Of a stretch of 64,000 bases of DNA, positions 1 through 11,859 are shown in pieces; position 1 is the stretch's first letter, and every line of letters begins with the position of its first letter. Made by a program: the position numbers and the translations under genes. Under the pieces are notes generated by a model. The model worked only from the letters and a program-made list of their open reading frames with translations. It searched no databases and had not been told where the DNA came from. The DNA is taken from assembly GCA_948567375.1 (NCBI GenBank), contig OX419761.1:37140501-37204500 (forward strand), read 5' to 3'. This DNA is from Lunularia cruciata. Its lineage: Eukaryota > Streptophyta > Marchantiopsida > Lunulariales > Lunulariaceae.

Positions 1-479
1 CGTATGGGAGTTCTGACCACTGCTACATGCTCCATAGCAATGACTCAAATCCATCAAGTGGAAGATCTATCCACAAGATAGCCTCAAAGTGTAACAAATA
101 GAACTAAATGAAATGGCTAACATCAGGACGTGCAACCCACCCTACATGCCCTAATTGTGTGTGAGTGCACTAGCCATGCCTAATTTTCAAGGTCTCCCAC
201 ACATTGTAACCAATGCTACTATGAAGCTATAATGATGCCAAACAAGTAACATCCACAATATAATCTTAGGAAGAGAATACATGGAATATACTCTCTTGAC
301 ATACAAAGTCTTTAAGTCCTTAAGTCAATATGAGTCTCTTGAGTCACCACACTACAAGGTAAGGAATAGGAGGCAACAATCTAGGTCTCTTGAGTCACAA
401 CACTATGGAATAATACATGGGTTGCATCTGTTTGGATCAATATCTCCTTACAGGTTTTGCAGGCAATCATTCATAGTCT

Positions 480-1010
480 TTGGTCCAAGATAAGCTACAC
501 AAGCCCTCACTTGAGCAAGACTACTCTCACTCTCCTCTACCTAAATGTGTGCACTCTTGTACCTCTCCATAGCAAATGCTAACTCTTGTGCATGATTTTG
601 TAATTGGACCTTATAACACTCAACCACAGCAACAACACCTAAGATATCCAAGTTCAAGTTAGCTAACCTCTACTCTTGCTCACAAAGGAGTCTATTTCTC
701 TTGAACAACAATCTATCTTGCTTCTCCAAGCTCTCTAATCTATACTCACACTCAAGCATTAATCTCTCTTGCTCTTCTACACTCTCCAATCTACTCTTGC
801 ACTCAAGCACTAATCACTCTTGCTCCTCTACACTCTCCAATCTACTCTCTTACTCAACAACAAGTCTTTTTTTCTCCTTAACCACTCAGACACAATCATC
901 TAATACACTCTCTATGTCAACAAAACAAGAGGAAGAAGGGACTCTTGGGTACAAATTGTTCTCTCCAAGGATAGAGAAGAGGAAGAAGAGGGAGTTATCT
1001 CCAAGGATGA
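480..1010 (-). pseudogene. Degenerate coiled-coil coding region
   Basis: Read on the minus strand, this stretch gives a repeated heptad-like pattern. The phrase RLESVEEQE recurs with small changes (RLESLEKQD), followed by NHAQELAFAMERYKSAH and VEESESSLAQVRACV. In-frame stops interrupt it several times. The composition (Glu, Leu, Arg, Gln with regular Leu spacing) is that of a long coiled coil. I do not recognise the family. Similar broken coiled-coil frames occur at 56750-57238 and 63080-63685, both beside a chromovirus, so it may belong to a mobile element rather than a host gene. Confidence 0.4.
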
Positions 1011-1317
1011 AGTTGAACAAGGAACTCTCTCAAGAAAACTATCACTCCCTAACCTCACTATTGGTGTAACATGTGTCTCAATGCAAATCTATTGAACACA
1101 TGTTCATAATCATATATATACAAGGTACATATAGTCATCTATCAAGTAAAACTCACTTTCAATCAAGTAAATATACAAGTTCATTAATCAAGGTATGTTA
1201 AATTAACTCATTTATTAAATCCAATAATGGTATATACAATAAATACTTTGTATTATTTTGAAGAATGAAAACATACAAAATATGCCAAAGCTAAATACAC
1301 CAAAACTATCTAACTGG

Positions 1318-1503
1318 TCACTCACCATCCTTATCCTCTCTCTCACCTTCCCCATCATCAACACTCTTGTTCTTGTCCTTGTCCTTGTCCTTGTCCTCAT
1401 CCTCTCTAACCTCATCATCATCATCCTCTCCATCATATATAATCTCCTCTTCTCCCTCACTCAAGTAAGACACTTTTTCCCCAAGAATGTAACCTCTCTC
1501 CAC
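1318..1503 (-). pseudogene. Acidic/lysine repeat ORF, probably part of the same decayed frame
   Basis: A minus-strand frame encodes a Glu/Asp-rich stretch followed by a DKDKDKDKNK run, produced by a (CCTTGT)n-like repeat on the plus strand near 1367-1396. It lies upstream, in coding direction, of the coiled-coil remnant and could be its N-terminal part. Low complexity makes every frame here look open, so this is weak evidence for a gene. Confidence 0.2.
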
Positions 1504-4032
1504 AAAGAGGTGAGTGGGTATCTACCCAAGGAAGGTGACTCTGAAATTATGCTCCTTATATCTCCTCAATTGGCTCTGCAAACTCCCCACCTCTATAGTG
1601 ATAGCTCAAAGTGCTAACTCTCCCCAATCATAATCCTCCACACCAAATCTCCTCAACTTTGTTTTGGTGTTGAGAACCAAATGCCCATGTACAATCTTGG
1701 GCCAAATAGTTGGTCCCACAAGTGCACCTAGCATCTAGAAGAAAGCCCTAAATGAAGGATATACATTTTGCCTTGCCAAATACCTCTTTGCAACCCTATC
1801 TCTCTATCAAAACCAATCTGAAATTGTTGTATAAGGAATTATCCTCCTTCTTGGTGTCTTCCTTCTTGGCATTGCACGTGCATCTTGAATTATATCATTT
1901 GTTAATTGAAATTGCCTCTCTTTAACCAACTGTGTGCAAGAATTCTTGTCTTAAGAATGCACAAAATTTATACATGGAAGTACCTAGAAAAGTCCCCAAC
2001 AAACAAGTGTAAGCATGTAGGTTCATCAAGGAAATCACCTAACAACACTCTTGGACAATGGAAAATAACATGGGATGCCATGGGAAGTCACATATGGGTG
2101 CTAAGTGACAAAGTAACAATGCACGACATTGCCAAAAGCCACCCATTGATGCTATAAGACAAGGCAAGAAAAAAGGCAAAAACTGGAAGATGTTAGGTAG
2201 CACACTTGATGCTACAAGAGAGGAAAAGGCGTTGGGCAACCAATGCATGGTTTTAGGCTTTAAGGCCAAGTGATGTGGGGTGACGGCTAGAGACACTATG
2301 AGACAGGCAAAGTGCCGCTAGGAGATGTTCATAGATGCTACATGATAGGGCAAGCAACAAGGGTTGGTGCTAGGTGATACCCATAGGCACTAATGATTTG
2401 AATTTGAAAACATAAGGAAAAAAATCAAGTGGGGTTCAAAAACAAACAAAAAGCAAGATAGAGGGGAGAATGGGAGAGAAAAAATACACTCTTGCCAAGA
2501 GTCGTGTAGCCCAAGGGTTATTTTTAGGCCAAGAACATCTAGATCAACCTCCTTGATTCCACAATAGCAGTTTGAACTTAGTGTTTATCCATTGAAGTTT
2601 ATCCATTGTTTATACATCATCTTATGAAGGTAGTTGGGTGTTGAATTGTGTGAAAACCAATTAACCAATCTCCTTCATGAGTATTGATTATATCTTCACT
2701 ATCAACAATCTTCTCATAACCCCAAATTTTTGCCATAGGAATTTTTTGTCTACACTTCTAAAATTGCTTTCCTCTCAACACTTGATCTCTTTCAAAATTT
2801 TATTTCCTCTCATTTTCTCTCCTACCAAACTTTCTCTCTCTCAATTATCTTTCTTTCTTGAATCTCTCAATCTTCCTTTCTCTCCCAACCCCTTCAGAAT
2901 GACACTCTTTCTACTCCTAAATGGCACTCCTTTTGGTCCCAAATAGCAACAAGTCTCTCTTGAATCCCTCCCAAACTACACTCTTTCTACTCTCCTTCTA
3001 TTTTTAGGGTGCTCTCTTGAATAGCACACTCCTTCAAATGGAAATCCTCCTTTGAAAACCTAAAATTTTTTAGTCTTCAAACATAAAGTATATTCTTTGA
3101 AAAATAGAATTGCACTCCTCCTTCAAAATCCAAACTGCTCTCCAAAAATGTGCAAAATAGTGACTTCTTTGCAGTAGGTGCCAATTTATATAGCCACTCA
3201 TATGAAATCCTGAATCTTTATTTTGCTAGGAAAAAATCACATTTTACCACAAAAGAACCTAAATTTTGGAAAAAACTTACCAAAATCTAAGTGGCAACCA
3301 ATGGCACGTTGCAACATGACACAACACATCACCAACTGGCATACCCAGACCATTGCCTCAAGAATGGGCACCAACACATGGTGATGGGCGCTAAATTTTT
3401 GTCCTAAACCTAAACACACCATACCAAGCAGCAACAAGCACCAACCTTAAGTTGGAAACCCTTTCCATATTCATTGGATAGCAACCAGCATCTACTGCAC
3501 CTTTTCCCATCCACACCAGGCATCAACCGGTGCCAGCCTACCAACCAACACCTTTTTATTCACACACCAGGCATCACCCATCACCTTTTAACATCCACTC
3601 TAAGCATCAATAGATTAACCAGGGCCTTTTCTACGGTGTCAATGGGGTGAGAACGGGCGTCAAAGAGTAGCAAACTTACCAACGGTTACCAAACTTGGAA
3701 TACTAAATTGTAAATGCTAAATGGAATTCATGGAATACTATATTATGAATAAAACAAGTTCATGCATAGGAACAAGACTAGTGGTTAACATTCTCCAAAC
3801 AACACTAGATCATGAAGAAGAGTAAGAGAAGGACTTGGTGCTTATCATAAATTATATTTGTATTACAAAGGAACATGTTATTATTCCATTTCCTCAAGAT
3901 GATGAGCAAGATATTGTTGAATCACCCTTTACCTACTTTCCTCTCTACCAAGATCCATTTCATTAAGAGAAATTTTTGTATCTACTTGAGTTTCCTTGGT
4001 AAATCCACCATCATCTTTTAATCAAACATCAG
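1504..4032. other. AT-rich repeat-derived DNA without a supported gene
   Basis: No reading frame resembles a protein I know. Parts at 2130-2400 and 3290-3640 show decayed minisatellite-like wording: recurring GATGCTA/GCTAGGTGAT words, then recurring GCATCA/CCAACC words. CpG is very rare, as in the other transposon-derived parts. Confidence 0.4.
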
Positions 4033-4774
4033 ACCTATTATAATCTTCCAAGGATATGAGACCTTAAGAGAAACACACAAGAAGAAACACAAAGCTTTGC
4101 ACTCATTACTCCGATGCACCAAATTAGCACCTTGTCTTTATAATATAACAAAGAGGATTCTATCAAAGGAAGCTCACACCCTTGGACCAGATATATGGAT
4201 TGGTGACATGGTAGTGAGCTCTAACCTTAGATTAGTTGTATGCATGGGTGACATGTTGGTTCTGGTCCTATTTAATGGTCAAACAATGTTTGACCGGAGG
4301 GAATCTTTGGGTAGGAATCTCATAATCACATGGGTGAGGTACCATTGGAAAGCTCTTGTTGAGACAAACAAGGCGGAGGGAAGGCCAAACTTTTCTTCCA
4401 TTGGGAGATATTTAACATATTTTTTAGGCCTAATTCATATGTTTAGGCCTCCAAAATTGGCTCTAAAGTTTAGACTATTTTAGGTCCTGCACTATTAGTA
4501 GAATTACTCTTTTGGTGATAACTCTATTTGATCCACTTAGTCCATTATCTATAACATCCTTCTAGATATTCCAAGCTAATTTTCACCTTTAGATAATATG
4601 TCTAGCTATTGGTATTATATTTCCAAGTTGTTTTTGTCTCCTTCTCTATTAGTAGAAGTACTCTTTTGGTGACACCTCTATCTAGTCTACCTAGCCCATC
4701 ATACTTAACATCTTTCCAAATGTTACCAGGCCAATTTTTATGTAAAACTAATATGTCTAGCTATTGGTATTACA
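4033..4774 (-). repeat. Solo LTR of the chromovirus family seen at 27.6-33.9 kb, with duplicated end
   Basis: This stretch aligns by eye along its whole length with the LTRs at 27615-28194 and 33360-33932. Shared words include the start (CCAAGGA..AGAGAA), GATATATGGATTGGTGAC, GAGGTACCATTGGAAAGCTC and the end TATGTCTAGCTA..GGTATTA. The last 145 bp or so occur twice (about 4490-4618 and 4630-4774), each copy holding the ATTAGTAGAA.TACTCTTTTGGTGA block. No gag-pol of this family lies next to it, so it is a solo LTR or a remnant. Orientation is taken from the intact element. Confidence 0.75.
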
Positions 4775-4816
4775 ACTATTGATACAAAAGTTATGTAAAA
4801 TAATACAAACTAAAAC

Positions 4817-5700
4817 TCATTTTAAAAAATATGAATTTCTACTATTGTCTTTAAGTTGCACTCTCAACTCCTGAATAGAGTGCAATCTAGCTTTCAATAC
4901 TCCTATACAATGCTCATTTATCACCCTTGCCTTTGCCAAGTATTTGTTGAACTCTTGCTTGTCCTTTGTTTGGGCATGCTTGAAGGTAGGGACTAGGTGA
5001 CACATGGATACATAACCAAAATCACCTAGAAGGTACTCTTTGGTCTCAAAACTAAGATATCTCACTCTTTGGTTCAAATCACTCCATAGTGATGACTTTT
5101 TCAAACACATCATGTCGTGATATGACCCTAGCATTCTTACAAATAAACAAATCAAAACTTGAATCAAATTTGAGCAAATCAAAAAATCAAAACAAGAAGG
5201 TTCACAAAATATAATTAGATATTGAACACTTACTGTTGTAAAATGTATAATTTTCCTTTTATCATCATAAATCACTTGGCTGTTTATGGAATAGTAGCCT
5301 TTTTGGCTTAAATATATTTCTCCATCCACAGTAGGTCAAGCCTCAAGAGGAAATAGTGTTCAGTCTACAAAACCTACAAAACCAAGGAAACCTTTATGTG
5401 AAAAAATTGTTGATATTCTCCTTCTCTCCTCGTGCTCAAGCCATGCCACTTGACACCTCATCAAATTTATATGGTTGTTACGACTTGATCTATAAAGGCA
5501 GTTGTTGAATCTGCACTAATGCACCAAATGTTTAACCTCCTTGCAACACAAGCTCCATTACCATGATGCACAAATCTATGAAGAGCAAGAGCTGCTTTGA
5601 TCCACACCAATGTTTGATCTTGCTTATTGTTCTTTTGAAATAGATTATGAGCCTTTATCAGATCTACTAATGTTGAAAAAGAATCAACTTCCATTCTAGT
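4817..5700 (-). pseudogene. PIF/Harbinger (HARBI1-like) transposase remnant
   Basis: Two minus-strand frames match the DDE nuclease of PIF/Harbinger transposons, which cut and rejoin DNA during transposition. The upstream part (5467-5694) has the helical region ending GNGACVARRLNIW. The downstream part (4817-5329) has MDGEIYLSQKGYYSINSQV, then YHDMMCLKKSSLW, YLLGDFGY (a catalytic Asp), and YLAKARVINEHCIGVLKARL (the Glu region). About 30 residues of unrelated AT-rich sequence interrupt it after DDKRKIIHFTT. The two parts are in different frames and the N-terminal DNA-binding region is absent, so it is inactive. I saw no terminal inverted repeats. Confidence 0.8.
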
Positions 5701-7483
5701 CAGTGGTAGATTATCTTCACATCTAGGCCTCTAAAATATTTAATCACAAATTCCTGACTATGAGGGTATGTAATTATGGGTTCTAAGTACCTATACAATT
5801 GTCCATACTCCCACTCTCTAATCAATAGTTCTATCATATCTATATCTCCGTCTTCATTTCTATTTCATCTCATGTTATCTCCAAATTTAATGGTAAAATC
5901 CATTGCATACATTTCTTAATCTTTTTGGTTAGTTCTCCATGAGTGCTACCTCTTGGCATTATTTACTCTATTTTCCTCAATTTTTGAATCCACCCACAAA
6001 TTGAGACTATAACTATGAAAATAGCACCATTAATTCACTCTCTCTTCACATCTTGTGTAGAGTGAACACTTGGAGGAGATTCTTTGAGAAAAATGAATCA
6101 ATCTGAATTCACAATCTTTGAAATGCATAGAGGCCACTCAAGCAAGTAAATCCACACTCTCCAGACCACATTTGAGCCAATAAATTGATCCTTATGAATT
6201 CACACTAGTAGAGAGACCCTTTCAAGCACGGAAATTGCATAATTGAATTCACTCCTTCTCTTTCCCACCTAAAGTTTATTTCTTGATCTCCAGATCTAGA
6301 TCTAGAGAAGATTCATCTCTCACTTTGGTGGTTGGCCCTTAGATTCAAATACTATCTGGCACTTTGTTAACCCTAAATTATAATTAATGCTTTATGGTGT
6401 GCCAACAGAAAACTTCATATCCCTTATTTCCTAAGAACCACATGTTATGGATTTTGCTAATAATAAGGAACTTGGACAGAAGTCCATAATGGGTTCCTTT
6501 CTTCCTCTTGCTTGAGCCTCAAATCTATCTTGTTGACACTTTGTAAAACCTTATATGAAAATATACAAAGCTTTGTAAAAATATTTCTGAAAACCCCTAA
6601 GAAGCCTGATCTAGATGAGATGTTTCCTCTAGGCCATGCAAAATTCTTGACTTGTGTTGTAATCTCAAGTGAGGCTAGTTTTTGAGCTATTTATGAGTTT
6701 GGCCGAACTCGCGCTATAATGTGTTATCATTACCCTTCGCCTTAATGTCAATTTTTGACTTGGATGACAACTTTATTGAGTTTTCACAATTTATAGCTTT
6801 GTTTAGACCAAATCACCTCGTCCATGGTTCTTGAATTCCACAATTTGTACCCTTATTTAGACCAAATTTCCTCGCCTATATAAGTTTAGGGACGAGTTTA
6901 GGGTTTAGGGAACAACAGATCCTATTATATCAATTGGATAGTGTGCGGCTTATCTTTAAACTTGAATTAGCTTGCTCTTATTTCTATTTCACTCATCAAA
7001 GAGCAAATGAAATGTAGACTTTAACAAAAATGTGTTTGAGAAATGGATCAGCTTCAAGTACTCGGTTATTTTCAGTTTCTGCCAAAAATACAAGTTTATT
7101 ATTTGGTAGTGTTCTCCAAACGACCAAAACATATGACAAAATATAATCTAGTAAATATAGGTATTCTCAATCCAAAGATATCAACAATATAAGATTATGA
7201 AAATAACGATCAAATGATTTGAGAAGTCAATTTTTTTGAAAAATGTCAGAATATTATCTATATAGAAGACATTCATCTTTGGAATTTTTTATGTGTTCTC
7301 ATGAGATATTAATCTTTATACAACATAGAAGCATGGTGATAAAAGTGAAAAAGTCTAACAATTTAAAGTTCAAAGTGTTTTTCATCTTATTTTTGCCTTG
7401 CAATCTATAATTACAAATTAGAATCAACATTTTATCTTGAAACTTGGTTACAACCAGATTATTTAAAGAGTTGAATTACAAAG
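5701..7483. other. AT-rich intergenic DNA
   Basis: No supported gene. A short locally duplicated phrase (CACAATTT..TAGACCAAATTTCCTCG) occurs twice near 6787-6876. Confidence 0.4.
6885..6910 (+). promoter_or_regulatory. Cluster of three telo-box-like TTTAGGG motifs
   Basis: TTTAGGG occurs three times within 26 bp, the last two directly adjacent (AGGGTTTAGGG), just after a TATATAAG word at about 6877-6884. Plant promoters of translation-related genes often carry telo-boxes, but no gene starts downstream here. It may be a chance run or a relic promoter. Confidence 0.25.
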
Positions 7484-7796
7484 GAAGAAAATTTATGCAA
7501 AGCTTGGAAATTTAATCATGTCATTTCTTTACTGTAGCGACCTACTTTTAATCCTTAAATTAAATTCTTTATTTTAACAAAACTGTCCACGGTTTCGATA
7601 ATCATGACTGATTAGATTCAAATGATTCATCTAAGATTTTGAAGAAAATTTATGCAAAGCTTGGAAATTTAATCGTGTCATTTCTTTACTGTAGCGACCT
7701 ACTTTTCATCCTTAAAATCAAATTCTTTATTTTAACAAAACTGTCCACAGTTTCGATAATCATGACTGATTAGATTTAAATGATTCATCTAAGATT
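7484..7796. repeat. 157-bp tandem duplication, two copies
   Basis: The segment starting GAAGAAAATTTATGCAAAGC at 7484 is repeated at 7641 with only a few differences (for example ATCATG versus ATCGTG and CCACGG versus CCACAG). The second copy ends near 7796. It is non-coding. High identity shows it is young relative to the decayed surroundings. Confidence 0.9.
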
Positions 7797-8446
7797 ATGT
7801 CCGGCTATATCCAAAATTGATCATTCAAGATAAGGTGTATTGAAGCGTGAGAATGAATTAACTCACTATTTGGGTTACTAAAAAGCATGAGAATGGCTCC
7901 ACCTCTAACGAATATTAATTTCTTGGACAACAAAGAAGCATGAAAGGAATTTACTCACATTTACTCACTAACTTGAAGAAAGTTTAGTTGAACAAATATT
8001 TTAGCTTGTGGGAGCATACCTCCTCAAGAGTAAATGAATATTAGCAAATGCAAGTATATATTCCATAGTCATTTGAAATTCCATATTCCATCGTCATTTA
8101 TTGTTACTTTTTAGGGTAATAGGTTGCAATAGGCTCAAGGTTAGAGACGGAATATAGAATTCAAACTATTATCCTCTTTCTTCAGGTTTACTTGCCTAGC
8201 AAAATTTAATGGTCCATAATAACTATTTCTATAAATGGCTGGGTAATTTTATATAGATTATTATTTTATTACCTATCTAAGCGGCCCACATTGACGAAAA
8301 CTATCATGAATTGTTTTATTGATAGTCCCAACGCATGTTCAACTAGAGACGCATTTCTCACTTATTAGCGTGCTTCTAACCATCAATATAGCATAGCCTT
8401 TCAGGAGAGGAATACTAGAGCTTTGTGGAACTCTACGTAGAACACA

Positions 8447-8516
8447 TGAAGGATGGGAAGAAGCTTATCAAGCCTTACAAGGGAGAGACAAAAAAGAAAA
8501 GGGCTAAGCCCCACAA
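8447..8516 (+). repeat. Left arm of a long inverted repeat
   Basis: About 70 bp containing ACAAGGGAGAGACAAAAAAG and GGCTAAGCCCCA. The reverse complement of 12437-12510 matches it closely. The two arms point toward each other and enclose a segment of about 4 kb with the tRNA-Ser gene and the 9501-10280 ORF. Confidence 0.65.
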
Positions 8517-8597
8517 TTCCACGAAGAAGCAAAAGAACTTATTGACTCGGCAAAAACAAAATTTATATATTTATTTAATGTCGGTGTTGTCATCTGG

Positions 8598-8679
8598 GAC
8601 GCTTTGGCCGAGTGGTTAAGGCGTGTGCCTGCTAAGTACATGGGGTCTCCCCGCGAGAGTTCGAATCTCTCAGGCGTCG
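8598..8679 (+). tRNA. tRNA-Ser (anticodon GCU)
   Basis: An 82-nt class II tRNA. The acceptor stem GACGCTT pairs with AGGCGTC (one G-T), and the discriminator base is G at 8679. The D-arm (TGGCCGAGTGGTTAAGGC) contains the A box and the T-arm GAGAGTTCGAATCTCTC contains the B box. The anticodon loop CTGCTAA carries GCT at 8631-8633, and the variable arm is the GGGG-TCT-CCCC hairpin typical of tRNA-Ser. It has no intron. A TTTT run at 8694-8697 can end RNA polymerase III transcription. It decodes AGC and AGU codons and looks intact. The sequence is the plant nuclear type. Confidence 0.97.
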
Positions 8680-9500
8680 TCCCGATAGTTGTCTTTTGCC
8701 AAAACAATCCACAAGTGCACTACTTTGGCGGTTTCTTCTATAGCTCCGTCGAAACATCACGTTCAAAATGGATGTTTGCCGCAAACTAGGAAGCTACATG
8801 CATGACAGTGCTGACATCTCATTTATAGCTCAGAGGTCTTACCTACTTTACCATGAGAAGAGAGTACGCACGATATAGCCAAATATCAAGCCTTCATCGC
8901 CCCAAGTTGCATCTCCGGATCTACTTTGGCATTCCTCGTCGAAGGATGAGTATATCTATGAAGATACTCAGACGTCGATTTAACGGAAATTGGTAACGTT
9001 CTTTACAATCTTCTTACCCTGCTGGTCATAATTCAGAAGAAAATAGCGGGACATCCTCTTCGGTTTGCATCAGGATTTTGACCGGTTGCTCTCGCGTTGC
9101 CTCTCCAACTGCCAGAACTTGCTCAGCTTTTCGAGGAGAGATCCCATGAAGAACGAAGAAACGCGAATATCCACGATCCGGTCCCGATAGGAATTCTTTC
9201 TGTCAGGAGGTGGTGGAACTTCTCATGAAGTTCGCAGGATGGGAGTCAGATGAGAAGTGAACTGTGATCTTACACGTACAACTGATTCGGGTGGAATGTG
9301 CCCAGCAGAAGAACAGAATCTTTATGACGATGATTAAAAGTGATGATAAACGACCCGCATTCGTTAGAAGTTCACCCTAACAGGAATGGACAGAATTGAA
9401 TTCCTCCTGAAGGTTCCAGTATAGCAATCAGATGAACTGATATAACTGATTGGCGTGAACTGTTCCAGGAGAAGACATTTCTTTGATCCGTCTCCCAAAC
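8680..9500. other. Gene-island intergenic DNA
   Basis: The base composition is more even than in the transposon blocks and CpG is common. Overlapping short minus frames at 9364-9628 show no recognisable domain. It probably holds the promoter or 5' UTR of the ORF at 9501. Confidence 0.35.
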
Positions 9501-10280
9501 ATGCCGGTCCATTGGAAGAGTAGTTCCCCCGACGTTCCCCGAAGGAATCCGCACGGAATCCGCTCGCCTGAACTAACAATCGCACAATGTAGAAGATCTT
9601 TTAGCGAGCATGACCACTCAAAGGACAAGGCAAGGGAAAAGGGTCGAAGACCTACAGACGGCAGATCCTTGAATTATCATCATACAAGAAAGCATGCCAA
9701 GGATATAGAACCTCACTACAGCAACTCCATCCGCTGCACTAGGTTTCATGATTTGCCGCTCAATCCTTGGCAAGCTACTACGCACCCGGGATATGCCCGC
9801 GCGGCGAGTAACTTCAAGCTCTTTACACACTTAAGAGACAGAAAGCCAAATGCATGGCGAAGGCCACATTCGGTGGAGGAGCTATTTAAGCATACACAGC
9901 GAAGACGACCGACGAATGATCAGTCTTTGAACTATCATCATAGCAGAAAGCATGCGAAGGATATCGAGCCTCATACATTGAAGGCTCTTAAAAACGGTCG
10001 TTCGCCTTACACGGTCAAAATTGAAAACTGTTTGAGGATGCATAACACGCCTGTGCAGCAGTGGAATGCTTCTTATCAACCTGAGTATAAAGCAGCCAAC
10101 AGCCTGTGTCGGTTGTTTGAAAACATTCGTGAGAGCAAATTGAAGACAAGAATTCGCTATGTAAAAATGAAGCCGACTTCCTCCCAGACGAGTTCCGGAG
10201 AGGCGAATTCGACTAAGACAGGAACAGACTCCCACAGTTCGTCAACCGATGGCGGAACAAGTCACACGCATAGAAGCTAA
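9501..10280 (+). CDS. Uncharacterised basic protein with two copies of one domain
   Basis: An uninterrupted 259-residue frame begins at the first ATG (9501), with an in-frame stop upstream at 9456. I do not recognise the family. It consists of two tandem copies of a domain of about 90 residues. Copy 1 starts at about residue 50 and copy 2 at about residue 137. Both begin RRPT..SLNYHH.RKHAKDIEPH, and both continue H[DN].P...W.A...P.Y..A.S...LF..[IL]R..K with conserved Trp, Pro and Tyr. The ends are a Pro/Ser N-terminus and a Ser/Thr/Gly C-terminal tail. The two copies share about 40% identity with conservative changes, which suggests purifying selection and a real protein. The high His, Arg and Lys content hints at nucleic-acid binding, but that is only inference. 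No signal peptide or membrane segment is visible. Upstream exons cannot be excluded. Confidence 0.5.
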   Translation: MPVHWKSSSPDVPRRNPHGIRSPELTIAQCRRSFSEHDHSKDKAREKGRRPTDGRSLNYHHTRKHAKDIEPHYSNSIRCTRFHDLPLNPWQATTHPGYARAASNFKLFTHLRDRKPNAWRRPHSVEELFKHTQRRRPTNDQSLNYHHSRKHAKDIEPHTLKALKNGRSPYTVKIENCLRMHNTPVQQWNASYQPEYKAANSLCRLFENIRESKLKTRIRYVKMKPTSSQTSSGEANSTKTGTDSHSSSTDGGTSHTHRS

Positions 10281-11859
10281 GAAGTCTCTTGTTGTGTTAT
10301 CTCCAGAGCGAAACGGGGCAGATCTCCGAACTGCCCACTCATCAGGTTCAGATTGTAGAGTGACAAGTCAAAAGCTGCAGTAGCACACGAAAACGAAACG
10401 AAGTAGTTTGATTCAATCACATTACTCGATGTACAGAGCCACTCTAGTCGATTGGCAGATCGTCGAACTTGATCAGGAAGCTCTCTCCTCTAACAAGGAC
10501 TAGAGTGATATAAGTGAGAGCTATTTCTTTCCCTGCAGCATTCGTTCTCGAGGAGTCAATAATTTCAAGCAGCCAAGCACTTCCACTCCAGTATTCGAGG
10601 GAGAGCAAGGAACGCTGAACATACACAGGAACGTTCCAGTGTATGGGCTGTGCTAGGATTTTCGATGTACCGACTCTTCCTTCTTTCCAAGGTTTTGAAT
10701 CTTTTCCACCATGGGGAAGCACCAGCAGGAACTTATCTCAATTAATCGCATGTCTGGAGATGCTCTCTTTTGACGCGGACAGTACGAGTTGTTGGGTTGC
10801 AGATCGTCCGAGTTTGGAGAGATGGAACAGTTGGTGCTTACTAGAAACCAACACCACTTGTGAGTGTGGAGCTGGTGGAGGTTTTAGGTGGCTGGGTCTT
10901 AGAAAGAAGATAATTATCAACTTTGCTCCAGCGATGCCTCACATAGCTCTAAGCATCTTGCAGGGCACTGGGGTTGGGCCATCAGTATTATTAAAGAATT
11001 AAAGATTAAATCCTGATGCTAGTCTGCCATTTCTGTAACAATCTGAAACTTGGATGATCAGATACGTTCAATTGTATCTCTAATTCTTTCTGCTAGTTTT
11101 CGTAATTCACGTAATTTCTGCTACTTTACATTTTTCGTAATTCACTCGTTAAACCAACTCTATAGTATCACATCTTAGCGGTTGGATGAGTGGAATGTCA
11201 AAGTAAACAATCGAAAGAACCACTTAGGCCTTTCAGCGTCTCGTGAACGACCTTTAGGAAACCTTCGGTATACAGGAATATAATAGCAGAAGCCGAGTAG
11301 GAAAGGGTTCCTACTCGTTCCTAGTGCAAATGATCGCTAATCAATAGGTACATGATTCACAATTCTAGAGTATTGTAACCTGCAGCAGAAGCATAATTGA
11401 AACAAATTGAAAATAACATATGGCAAATTCGCCTAGTAAAGGTTTCAATTGAAAATAACATATTGCCAACGGACTAGTAAAGACGGTGATATAGAAAGCA
11501 TCTATGCAAATGGCGATTTCACTATTGTCCGCTTGGACTAGAGGTTTACAGTCTACTTTGATGGAGCGACAATGTGAGCATACGTTCCATTCTCTCTAAA
11601 TTGATTCGTCCATTCCACATGCTATTAGAGCACGTCTTTGTTCATGCTCCAACAAGGGTGCAAGCTCTTGGATACTAGCTAGACCGTGCATTAGGGCATT
11701 TCGATTGCACCGGCTACTTTCTCTACCGGGATGAGGTTTTGCCTAGGTTTGGTCCACCCATCTGCATCTTCATTACTCACTGGTGAGTGTGGTTCTACAC
11801 TAGATGCAACAGCGATCTATATGACACGGTGTCCTTAAGGAGGACAAAGGATAGCTACC
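10281..11859. other. Gene-island intergenic DNA without a supported gene
   Basis: Open frames at 10643-11002 (+) and 10444-10722 (-) overlap each other and lack recognisable domains. Part of the stretch may be the 3' UTR of the ORF ending at 10280. Confidence 0.35.

Noticed and set aside
1258-1617. Plus-strand ORF with LVLVLVLVL run resembling a membrane segment
   Set aside because: It is the antisense of a low-complexity acidic/lysine repeat; the hydrophobic run comes from the CTTGTC repeat.
10444-11002. Overlapping open frames on both strands (10643-11002 plus, 10444-10722 minus) that look moderately protein-like
   Set aside because: They overlap in opposite directions, neither has a recognisable domain, and no splice partners could be found. 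A small exon cannot be excluded.
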